Positions 47,797 through 56,719 of a DNA stretch of 64,000 nt are shown here, piece by piece. The stretch is from Zoroaster sp. YZ-2022 (Eukaryota; Echinodermata; Asteroidea; Forcipulatida; Zoroasteridae), in the NCBI GenBank assembly GCA_029582265.1, contig JAQQFT010000042.1, positions 1 to 64,000 on the forward strand, read 5' to 3'. How positions within the stretch are numbered: position 1 is the stretch's first letter; every line of letters starts with the position of its first letter. A program made the translations under genes and the position numbers. The notes below the pieces were generated by a model. The model had not been told where the DNA came from. It made no database searches and saw only the letters and a program-made list of their open reading frames with translations.

Positions 47797-47968
47797 CGTG
47801 CATTATACAACACACGGGACCTCGGCTTTCCCGTCCCATCCGAAGGACAAGCAATTATGGTTAATCCTTGCTCAAGGACACAATTACGACCGGGGCTCGA
47901 ACCCACCCCCTGCTGCTGGCAACACCAGAACTTGAGTTCGGTGCGCTGACCGCTCGCACGACACTCCA
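47797..47968 (-). repeat. tRNA-derived SINE head, copy 2
   Basis: From 47968 it reads TGGAGTGTCGTGCGAGCGGT, CTCAAGTTCTGGTGTTGCCA and GGTGGGTTCGAGCCCC. It is cut at its 3' side exactly where copy 3 begins, consistent with copy 3 having inserted into it. Confidence 0.8.
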
Positions 47969-48477
47969 TATAGTCAAAACGGTCAAGCTCTCCAAACTGG
48001 TGTCCTAAATGCCCAGTCTGTGTGCAATAAAACCAACCTTCTGACTGACTACTTTATTGAACATGATTTTGATTTGATTGCACTGACTGAAACTTGGCTA
48101 TCAGCTACTGAAAAACACAAAAATAATCGGTGAATTATGCTTTCCCTGGTTATGACATGTGTCATGTACCTCGTCCAAATGGAACCGGTGGGGTATTGCT
48201 CTCATATATAAGACTAACATCAAACGCGGCCCAATAACATCACACAGTAGCGACAATTTTGAAAGTCTATGTTGTGATGTGATTTTAAAAGGAACTTTCT
48301 CATCCGTAAGCTGGTAATCATCTATAGACCCATACAGCTCAAAGAATCGTATAACCTACAATGTTCCTTGACGATTTCCCCGAATATGTCAGTGTCCCTT
48401 GACATCCCCAAGCAAGTTGCTGATTGTTGGGATTTTAATTTCCACTGGGATACCATGATGATGTTCAGTTCATTTCC

Positions 48478-49185
48478 CAGTTCAGTTCAGTTCTTTTATT
48501 TTCCACACTTATCAAAATATACATTATGGATATAAGTAAACATACAATAATATTATAAGGGTTGTAACAATAAATAATAGATGGATAATAAATGAATAGT
48601 ATAAAGAATTAAATGCAAGGGGAAAGTGGAAGGAGGCCCTTAAAGCAATGCTTGTCTATAAGGCCCCCCCAGATAAGTATAATAAACAGGACAGTGAAAA
48701 ATTTTTATGTATAGTGAAATATAAACATACAAAACAAAACAAAGACAATCCCATGCATGTCGTTTTTAAAAACCCAAAGCCAAACCTAAGGGGTCAATTA
48801 ACCACTTACAGGTATTTACTCAAAAAAAAATCCTTAAATTTACGTTTGAAGAATATTAATGTGGAGTACTTTTAAATTACTATCTAGTGAATACCACACC
48901 TGGGACCTATGTTTAAATTTGTTCTATAGGAAAGTGTCGTACGAGCAAATGATTGATGAAATTCATTACATTGCCGTGAAATGATCGTGAACATTTTTAT
49001 TTTTTTAAATAAGGAACAAATTGAATGAGGGAAGATATAGAGTTAAGTTTATACATGAAAATCCCCAAACTGTAAAGATAATGTCCTGATCTTAGACTTT
49101 TTGTTTGAAAATAGGGTCCCGTGGGGCCAAGTAAATCGGTATGATTAAGTAATTCTAACATGAAACAGTTTGTATGTTCTTCTAC
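48478..49185 (-). mobile_element. CR1-like LINE 3' fragment nested in the L2-like LINE
   Basis: On the minus strand it gives the C-terminal ORF2 words MYKLNSISSLIQ, HFHGNVMNFINHLLVRHF and a 3' UTR ending AATAAAAG followed by AACTG repeats (plus-strand CAGTTCAGTTCAGTTC at 48479-48494). The plus-strand L2 endonuclease breaks off at ~48470 and resumes at ~49186, which fixes the insertion. Confidence 0.75.
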
Positions 49186-51497
49186 CAAAATGTAGTGGCC
49201 ATATATTGGACCTTGTCTTTGCACGACCCACCGACAACCTTATTGATTCAGTGGATGTTGCATGTTTCTGACAGAATCTGCTCTTTGCATTGTGCACTGA
49301 ATCTGAAAACCTCAACCAACCAAGAACATTTTCCTATCGTAAATATGGATCTCTAGACCATGACAGTTTTCTAATGATAGACCAGCGAATTTATTACAAC
49401 CCGTCAATGACCTCAAACACTCATAGATCGTGTCCACACTGAAGTCTATTTTGGAAGGCATGCTCCCCTAAAATCCGTATTACCTTAGACAGCTAATCCA
49501 GTTTCCCGGAATTGCCGTGAGACTCCGCAGAAATTGGAGAAAGCTGGAGAAAACCAGATCAGTATGAAATCAGTTTAAGCCAACATCTGTGTTGTTAAAT
49601 GATCAAAGTGCAAACTCACTAAAAAACAGCCGCTGGGAACCAGCGAGAGCTCTAAATTTTAATTTTCTCCACAACAAAAAAATAAACTCGACAATAAACA
49701 GGAATTGCGACAACATTTATGATTATTTCATAACAAAGATTCAGAACATTCGTAATGCCTTAACCTTGATCTAGATTGTTTCGCCCTATACCACTGAAGC
49801 ATCTCACTCTAATATTACACCATTGGAAAATTACACCAGCTCTGGATGAGGAAATCGGAAAATCATCAAATCATCCCATCAAAGGAGTGTGATTTGGATC
49901 CCATTCTACCTGGCTCTAAAGAACAATCTGAATATTTTGACTCCAGTTATCTCCAAAATTGTCAACATGTCTCTTCAATCTTCTAAAATTCCACAGCAAT
50001 TTAGAAATGCCCTGGTGACCTCTACTGAAGAAACCACCCTCGATCCTGAAAACCTCAAGAACTTTCGTCCTGTTCCCAAACCTTTCATTTTATATCCAAA
50101 GTAATAAAAAGGTTGTTTATTCACGAATTACTGATCATCTGATTGAACACAATCTACATGAACCATTGCAATCTGCTATAGGAAACATCATGGAACAGAG
50201 ACTGCTCTTCTAAGAGTAAAGAACGATATTCTTCGGGCAGTTGACAATAAGCGTGGCGTGTTCCTTGTTCTCCTAGATTTTCTGCAGCATTCGATACTAT
50301 AGACTATGATATTTTATTCCACCGCCTTCAGTTCATCGGGGTTACTGGTCCAGCCTTGCAATGGATCAGATCATATATAGTAATCGAACTCAGTCTGTGA
50401 ACATCAATGGAATTCTATCATCTCCCCTCTCACTTTCTTCTGGCGTCCCTCAGGATCAGTATTGGGTCCCTTATTTTCAATATACTCCGAGCCTATTGCC
50501 GCTATTGTACGAAGACATCACTTCAAGTTCATTGCTACGCAGGGCACACGAATATGGATCATTTCATCTGGGAAACCAAGACGATGAACATTCCGTGAGA
50601 CGGCGTATTTAACAATGTTTTGTGATCTAAAGCAATGGATGACCGGGGAAAAAATTAGATTTAACGACGACAAGACCGAACTTCTAATTATCACTTCCAA
50701 ACGTAGCCAGGATAAAATCAGATGCAACCAGATGCAAATTGGGACTTCAAATATTGAACCTTCTACGACTGCACGTAATCTTGGGATCATGTTTGACAGA
50801 ACGATGTCAATGGAATCACATGTCAAGAAAGTTTGTCAAACGTCATACTACCACATTAGAAACATCAACAGCATCCGCCGAATCCCGACTGATGAGTCAC
50901 TGCCATCCTTATCCATGCTCTTGTGACATCTAGGGGTTTGGGTAATGCAACTCACTTTGTTTGGAATCACCAACACTCTGTTGCAAACTTCAACGTGTAC
51001 AAAACACTGCGGCTCGTGTCTTTTTCGAACACGGAATGATCACGTACTCCCGTCCTGGGAAAACTTCACTGGCTCAGTCAAACAGAGGGGTTTCCTTCAA
51101 AATAATGTAATTACATGGAAAGCCCTCAATGACAGTGCAAACATATCTGCAGGATCTCCTCACCGTATTCCCTCATCGCCACCTAAGGTCATCTGACAAA
51201 CATCTTCTTGTGACACCAAAAACCAGAACATTGTATGGAGACCAAGCCTTCTCAGTCTCGGCCCCCCCTCTATGGAACTCTTTGCCTCAGGAAATTCGTA
51301 GCTGTCAATCTTTTCAAACCTTCAAATGCCTTCTTAAAACATTCATGTTTAACTCAACTTTTAATTAGAATGTGGTTTTTTTTTCAAGTGACTTGTAATT
51401 AATTATTATTGTACAGTAACTTTTCTTCAAGCGCCTCGAATATGTCTACATAGATAGATGGCGCTTTACAAATCTTTATTATTATTATTATTATTAT

Positions 51498-51905
51498 AAG
51501 TTAACAATAAAATCTTAAAATCAATACGAGACCTAATTGAGCCAGTGTAAATTCTGCAGTATAGGGGTGATGTGATCATGAGAACGAGTGACAAGCCTAG
51601 CTGCAGTGTTTTGAATCCGTTGTAATTTACTAATTTGAAAGTCAGGTAAACCGTACAATAAACTGTTACAAGAATCAATACGGCACATAACTAAAAATGG
51701 ATCAGTTTTTCAGCAGATTTCTGATCTAAATAGTGTCTTATGTTCCCAAATTTTATGAAGGCAAATGAAGCAGCACGACAAACATTATTAATATGATTAT
51801 TCATGGAAAGTGAGCATCAAGGTCACTAAAGGTTGCGAGCTCTAGGAACAGAACAAATGGAGATATTATCCAAGGCAATAGTACAATAGTACAAAATAAA
51901 ATGCA
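51498..51905 (-). mobile_element. CR1/L2-like LINE fragment, minus strand
   Basis: It abuts the tail of the plus-strand LINE. Minus-strand words in order are ALDNISICSVPRARNL, AHFPMNNHINNVCRAASFAF, NIRHYLDQKSAEKLIH, SCNSLLYGLPDFQIS, RIQNTAARLVTRSHDHITP and RIDFKILLLTY, all from the region after the RT core. Its (TTA)n junction with the neighbouring element suggests insertion at a shared ATT tail. Frameshifts are present. Confidence 0.8.
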
Positions 51906-52242
51906 AAATTAGCTAAATGTAAATTAGCTATGGACAATCTTTTGGAAGACTAGTAGCAAGTCCAGTTTTTGATTTGTGCAAAGAGACGATTATGGCCTTT
52001 AAAATTTCCCAGTAAACTTATCTTTCAAAACTATTTAGTGTTAACCTCGGATTTACATATAGCAACAGAGAACCTAGTGTCCATTCAGTTTACAAAGCAC
52101 CGTTCATAAAGTCATCCACAACGTTTAGTTCGTCCCACGTTGAACGATGGCACTATAACTAACAGTGTCCAAATCCGTGAATGTCGCGAATCTTTGCGTG
52201 TAGAGGGAAAAGGTTTCCGATTCTGACACCATGTCATATTTC
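51906..52242. other. Spacer or intron, nothing assigned
   Basis: Clean AT-rich sequence; a further upstream remnant of the minus-strand LINE is possible up to about 52000. Confidence 0.45.
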
Positions 52243-52366
52243 TATAGTTCTATTAAGGATAACACTTGATTAAGAGTGATTGTTCTCTGGCTCACTGAGG
52301 CGTATTTATTAATAGCCATTAAAAGACTAAAGGGGCCCCTTAAGACAGGTCGACAAAGGTGATAGA
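52243..52366 (+). repeat. Dispersed repeat F, copy 2
   Basis: Copy of 37857-37985: CTATAGTTCTATTAAGGATA, ACACTTGATTAA, GGCGTATTTATTAA, AAGACAGGTCGACAAAGG. It lies downstream of the last recognised exon of the minus-strand gene. This copy is clean, so it is the better reference. Confidence 0.7.
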
Positions 52367-52472
52367 CCAACTATTGTTACCAGGGATATTCTGACAAAAT
52401 AGTGGTTTGAATAGTTGATGCTCTCATTAGGCTGCGATATTTTCTGAATGGGGCCTAACCTTTTATACATAC

Positions 52473-52610
52473 ATGAACATTAGCTGACAGCCAAGTCCCA
52501 TAGACAAACAGAAACTTTATGTTCTTAATCTTCCAATCTGCACTTGCACTATTTGCTTGAAATATATAGTGAAATGAATTTCTTCTTTTGATCCTTTCTG
52601 AGTAATTGAG
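52473..52610 (-). CDS. Exon of an unrecognised host gene (third of three in phase)
   Basis: 138 bp, phase 0 in and out. The acceptor is CTTCATTCCAG|CTCAAT and the donor TGTTCAT|GTATGT. It encodes 46 residues with LNYSERIKRRNSFHYIFQ, then WKIKNIKFLFVYGTWLSANV, including a hydrophobic FLFVYGTWL patch. It continues in phase from the exon at 53567-53685. The family is not recognised; the patch could be a buried strand or part of a membrane segment. Confidence 0.55.
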
Positions 52611-53128
52611 CTGGAATGAAGTGTTGATTTGAGAAGTCAAATTTCAAAACATACAAGAAATAATTCTTAAATAACCAAATGGTCAGATTTTAATGTTATG
52701 TTAAATATAACCAAATAGTAGAATTGCATTGTGAAACGATGGTGTAAAGCTCATGATGGTAGCAATCAAAACAATTCTGAAGCGCTTTCACTTTTTAAGA
52801 AAAGTGTAATAATTTACAGTTTAAACAAAAGAAAAGAGTACTCTTAATTTCATGATAGAAAGAATACTAAATAATTATTTGAATTATTTTCACTTTTTTT
52901 AAAACATGTACCCTTTGATAACAAAAATCATTGAATTATAATCAAAACTTACATTCAGAGAAATTAGGCTGTCGCTATTACAAATTTGAAAGGGATCACA
53001 GCTTGATTTGTTCTCACATAATAATACAAATAATTTTAATGCATTTTCACTATTTTACAAAATTTCATCAACCTATAAATATCGGAATCTGTTGCTTTTA
53101 GGTTCTAGCCAGAAAAATCGTCATCGGC

Positions 53129-53335
53129 AAGCTTGGTGGTCGAGAGGTTAAGACGTCTGCACTAGTAAGCAGGAGGTCTGGGATGTTTTCCACAGACACT
53201 CGGAAGCACTGAGTATACAGTGTTATACACGTTGGTGGGGGCATAATAAATCAATTGTTTATTACCCGACGCAAATTTCATAAACCCCTAAATATTTTCT
53301 TGTTAATGACACAATAAAATAAGTTGAAACTTTAA
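53129..53335 (+). repeat. tRNA-derived SINE, second family
   Basis: GGTGGTCGAGAGGTTAAGAC at 53136-53155 includes TGGTCGAGAGG, a perfect match to the polymerase III A box TRGYNNARNGG. The following GCAGGAGGTCTGGG is tRNA-like and the expected B box is degraded. It resembles tRNA-Leu/Ser heads and is unrelated to the other SINE in this window. It sits in the intron between the exons at 52.5 and 53.6 kb, in opposite orientation to the gene. The tail boundary is approximate. Confidence 0.65.
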
Positions 53336-53566
53336 CAGGTCGTTTCTCTACATCTTTCCGGATTCTTATTGAGTTTGGATGCATTTACAGACATTTACCA
53401 TTTTACCAGTTTACCAGTTTGACTAACTTTTTTTCTTGTTTTATAACATATATATTTCTTGATTCAAAGAGGTAAACATTCTCGTAAAAGCATTTTGCTA
53501 ACATTACCAGTGTTGTACCTTTTTAAATCTTTGGAGAAAAGATGAGTTGTGTTCTTGATAACTTAC

Positions 53567-53685
53567 ATGCAGGTTCAAGCCGAACAGCGATGGGTAAGGG
53601 TCCTCCCAACACTCCAGTTTATCGCGTAAAGGAGGGAAGTAAGTATGACACAGGAGCAGATCGGGTCTCAACACAAAGGGGTGTA
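53567..53685 (-). CDS. Exon of an unrecognised host gene (second of three in phase)
   Basis: 119 bp. The acceptor is CCCTGTTTTACAG and the donor is the consensus CTGCAT|GTAAGT, the best splice site in the window. It enters in phase 1 and leaves in phase 0. Joined to the preceding exon it makes a Val codon and then HPFVLRPDLLLCHTYFPP and LECWEDPYPSLFGLNLH. No stop, repeat or transposon motif is present. The Pro/aromatic-rich composition looks like a folded domain, but I cannot name it. Homology search of the three-exon peptide should settle the identity. Confidence 0.6.
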
Positions 53686-54059
53686 CTGTAAAACAGGGCA
53701 ACTTCCCAAAATAAAGGGGGATGCAAAAAATGTTTTGTAAATTTATATGCACAGCGATAAAAAAAAGTTAAGACAGTTTGTTACATTTATAAGGACTAAG
53801 GTGGGATTAGAAAATATCAGACTTTTGGATGCTAGGCATTCACTGATGCAATATCAGTGTTTTCAGGACCAAGTATTACATGTTGTAGCCAGGATTTTTG
53901 AACGGGGGGGAATCATTAACTCAGAATGATTGACAAGGAGGCCATCTGCCCCAAAAGAAAATAATGCATGTACAAAAACTTAAATTTTTCTCTTTCCCTT
54001 TGTGCATCCTTGTCACTAGGGGTACCCTTGTAGATGAAGTATTACGGGGGATTTAAAAC

Positions 54060-54172
54060 CCTTTCCAGGGTAATATTCAAAAACCAAATCCCCCAAAAAA
54101 GCTACTTCCACAGACATGCCACAACTCTTTCGAAAAATGCTCAAAGTTGATTCACATGACTGTATTTTCTCT
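54060..54172 (-). CDS. Exon of an unrecognised host gene (first of three in phase)
   Basis: 113 bp. The acceptor is CATGTTTAAACAG|AGAG and the donor is the weaker GGAAAGG|GTTTTA. It enters in phase 2 and leaves in phase 1, matching the next exon. It encodes EKIQSCESTLSIFRKSCG and MSVEVAFLGDLVFEYYPGK. The candidate exon at 54578-54711 leaves in phase 0, so at least one exon or a base error would be needed between them. The mariner and LINE insertions further up would lie in introns or upstream of the gene. Confidence 0.5.
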
Positions 54173-54577
54173 CTGTTTAAACATGGAGGAAGGAAATATA
54201 TAACTTTCACCGAAATCATGATGATATCATAGAATCGTCTATTGTCATGGCGTAGATATAATTTTGTATTTTCATTATAGAAAATGCTGCTTGTTATAAC
54301 AACTTTTATAGTACCTCATACAGCTTCTAGCTTTATTTCTGATCGAGTATATTTTATAGAAATTGCTTTTAAAATATCGGCTCACTTCCGGGTTGTATTT
54401 CTACTCTTGCATGGATGGGTGATAATTCATGGGACGGCATAATTCATGGGGCGGTGTGCTTCACACATTGATGGACCATTGATCATCATCATACATTTGG
54501 CAGAGGGCACTCTTTAAAATAAATTTACACAAAATGAAGGCCTGTTATTTATAGAGAAAGATTCACTATCGTCATAC

Positions 54578-54711
54578 CTGCACTTTTTCTAGAAACATTA
54601 ACCTTTCCCAAACAAACTTCACTTTTAGCTTTTCTTGTGTGCACAACTTATTTGGACAGCAGCCATTTGTTGTCTCTTCAGCTCTTTCCATATCCTTTGT
54701 GTACAGGGCAG
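54578..54711 (-). CDS. Candidate upstream exon, same strand
   Basis: 134 bp between TTTTACTATTATAG and GTGCAG|GTATGA. It encodes ALYTKDMERAEETTNGCCPN, then KLKVKFVWERLMFLEKVQ. Entry is phase 1, exit phase 0. It may belong to the same gene as the three downstream exons, but the phases do not join directly. The frame stays open upstream through a GGTCTCG-rich repeat, which I take to be non-coding. The product is not recognised. Confidence 0.4.
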
Positions 54712-54724
54712 CTATAATAGTAAA

Positions 54725-54800
54725 ATATTGACCTCCCAGTGTTCTCGAGACCACTTTTTGTTGGTCTAGCCATCTCGACTCCTTGTGGTCTCGGTCTTGT
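54725..54800. repeat. GGTCTCG/CGAGACC-rich repeat remnant
   Basis: Words TCTCGAGACCAC, TTGTTGGTCTAG, CATCTCGACTCC, TTGTGGTCTCGGTCTTGTCG and TTGGTCTC lie within 76 bases, giving internal inverted symmetry. It looks like the end of an old DNA transposon, but I see no partner copy in the window. Confidence 0.5.
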
Positions 54801-54945
54801 CGAATTGGTCTCTTAATGTACCATGGAGCTCCTCTAATCAATTACATAGTATCCATTCATAAAGTTAACAGTCGGAAAGTTGCCGTAACTTGCAGATCGT
54901 AGTGAGCAACTTTAATAATATATAATATATATATATATATATATA
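54801..54945. other. Short spacer ending in a TA run
   Basis: The TA run at 54912-54945 is the left flank of the mariner-type insertion; its other half continues at 56685-56698. It may be the 3' tail of the neighbouring RTE-like LINE. Confidence 0.5.
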
Positions 54946-56684
54946 CAGTGCGTATCAAAAAAGGTAATCCGAATTCAGGGGTTAATATGCCAAGGTTATT
55001 TGGTTTGACAATTTACATGTAGTGTACCAAAGAAGAGGAACTCCTCAGCTTTCCATTGATACCTTTATTGACCCATTGCTGTCACACATGACCGAGTACA
55101 TTGTTATTGAAAATGACAAATTCAAATCGCATTTTGCAAGTTTGGGTAATCAGTGCAAGGCAGGATAATTAGTGAAAGTCAGTATGATAAACCAGATTTT
55201 CTTTAGGAATGACTGGACATTATTCAAGAAGAATCTCTTCTAACATTCCTTTTATGCACCCACACCTTCAACATGTCCACCTCCCTTTCGACACAAAGCT
55301 GACAGCGACGGAGCATGTCCTGCACTGCTCGTCTCACCATAACAGGATTATTGCGTAAGCATCCACTTCATTTCGAATACGGCCCTGCAATTCATCAAGA
55401 TCACGGGGAGGTTGCAAACACCTTGTTCTTCAAATGTCCCCAGGAAATAGTCACATGGTGTGAGGTCAGGTGATCTTGGTGGCCATTCCACCTCATGGTT
55501 GACGGCGATGACTCGTTCGCCAAAGGTTCCCTCAGACGATCTCGGACAGCGATAAGGCGATGTGCTGGGGCGCCATCTTGGGCCCACCAGAGTTGTCTGA
55601 AGACCCCACGAACCTGTCGCTCAAAGTGTTCCTGCAGCTGCGGTAAAACGTTATCATTGAGCATCTGCAGATACATGTTACCATTGACATTCCTTTGAAG
55701 AAAAACGGTCCGATCAGCTGACCACTTCCACAAAGTCTAACCAAACAGTCCACTTTTGTCGACTCATGTTAACCTCAAAATTGAATTCTGGGGGTGTCTT
55801 GCTGGTGCATATTCAAAGAACATTATCGTATTGACCTTGCCGTTCATGGAGAAAGCAGCTTCGTCGCCGATTACGAATTCCGCAGAAAATTGACATCTCT
55901 CTCAGTACGGGCTATCAACCATCTGGCAAACGCCAGCCTTCTGTAAAATCTCCTGGCGTAAGTTGATGTCGGATGTGAATCCGATATGGATGCTGTGGAG
56001 GTCAATCTCGTGATTCTGTTGAATGTCGCCGAAGGCAATCTCAGCCATTTCGCCTTGCGCTGGTGTCCCTAGGATGCTCCAAAAGTTGCTGCCTTACTGC
56101 TGCAATGTTCCTTCTGATCGCCCGGTGCGCCTCCTGCCAGAATTCCCCTTGTTGCGGTTGAGGCTAGTGCCATACTCTTGATATTTTCTAACATTCGCCC
56201 AGATGGTTTTGGCTGCTGGGGGCTCCCGTTCTGGAAACGTTCCTGAAAGCATCGCGAGTTTGCTGCAAACTGTGAGTTTGGTGAAATGTTGTAATCACGA
56301 AAACTCGCTGTTCAGTCGTTAGTTGTACCATCTTTCCAACTACCTGTCCCTAAGCCAGGCCTTCTTAAATACCCAACTTGAAGAAAAGGATGTCGTAACA
56401 GACGATTACCGCACCAGCAAAAAATCTTACATAATCATCTAGGCAGTCAAGTGATGCGTCCATTTCAGACTGCCTTGAACTGATCACCAAACTTGCAAAA
56501 ATGCGATTTGAATTTGCCATTTTCAATAACAATGTCTCGGCCATGTGTGACAGCAATGGATCGATACAGGTATCAATGGAAAGCTGAGGAGTTCTCTTCT
56601 TTGGTACATACATGTAAATTGTCAAACTAAATAACCTTGCATATTAACGCCCTGAATTCGGATTACCTTTTTTGATACGCACTG
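54946..56684 (-). mobile_element. Mariner-type DNA transposon with ~215-bp inverted repeats
   Basis: 1,739 bp. Both ends read CAGTGCGTATCAAAAAAGGT going inwards and are bounded by TA (54944-54945 and 56685-56686), the Tc1/mariner target duplication. The inverted repeats continue for about 218 bp on the left (54946-55163) and 215 bp on the right (56470-56684) with roughly 90% identity. This is far longer than the ~30 bp of classical mariners. Between them is one broken transposase on the minus strand. The high similarity of the ends suggests a fairly recent insertion of a copy that was already defective or decayed afterwards. Confidence 0.9.
55348..56331 (-). pseudogene. Mariner-type transposase, frameshifted
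   Basis: Would cut and paste the element. It opens MVQLTTEQRVFVITTFHQTH at 56331 (helix-turn-helix type N-terminus), then ANVRKYQEYGTSLNRNKGNS. The DDE/D core shows GDEAAFSMNGKVN (~55870), WWAQDGAPAHRL (Asp codon at 55577-55575) and WPPRSPDLTPCDYFL (Asp at 55452-55450). Spacing between the last two Asp is about 41 residues across one frameshift, fitting the DD41D (rosa-like) group better than DD34D mariners. Several frameshifts and stops lie between 56.25 and 55.75 kb. Usual length (~330-350 residues) is preserved. Confidence 0.85.
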
Positions 56685-56719
56685 TATATATATATATAAG
56701 GCTGTCACTCGCAGACAGT

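Larger units (their letters stand above)
47195..51368 (+). pseudogene. LINE ORF2 (endonuclease and reverse transcriptase), broken
   Basis: The N-terminal piece at 47220-47400 has HKYVRDHLLSIGLRC. The AP endonuclease begins VLNAQSVCNKTNLL (48002) and has ALTETWLS (~48080) and a GDFN-like CWDFNFHW (~48425). After the CR1 insertion it resumes with LDLVFARPTDNLIDSVD (49205). RT motifs are LKNFRPV (~50055), LLDF.AAFDTIDYDILF (~50270-50315) and SSGVPQ (~50435); the YADD box reads LYEDITSS (~50505). The C-terminal part has NLGIMFDRTMSMESHVKK (50780-50835) and APPLWNSLPQEIRSC (~51265-51310). It encodes target-primed reverse transcription but is dead. Confidence 0.85.
47190..51497 (+). mobile_element. 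CR1/L2-like LINE with nested insertions
   Basis: A plus-strand non-LTR retrotransposon ending in GGCGCTTTACAAATCTTTAT and an (ATT)n tail at 51475-51496, typical of L2-like elements. Its body is interrupted by two minus-strand SINE copies (47450-47968) and a minus-strand CR1-like fragment (48478-49185). Coding order across the gaps is ORF2 N-terminus, endonuclease, RT and C-terminal domain. The sequence here is clean, so the many stops and shifts are real decay. Confidence 0.85.

Noticed and set aside
53747..53929. 60-codon plus-strand frame
   Set aside because: Lies in the intron of the better-supported minus-strand gene and has no splice support.
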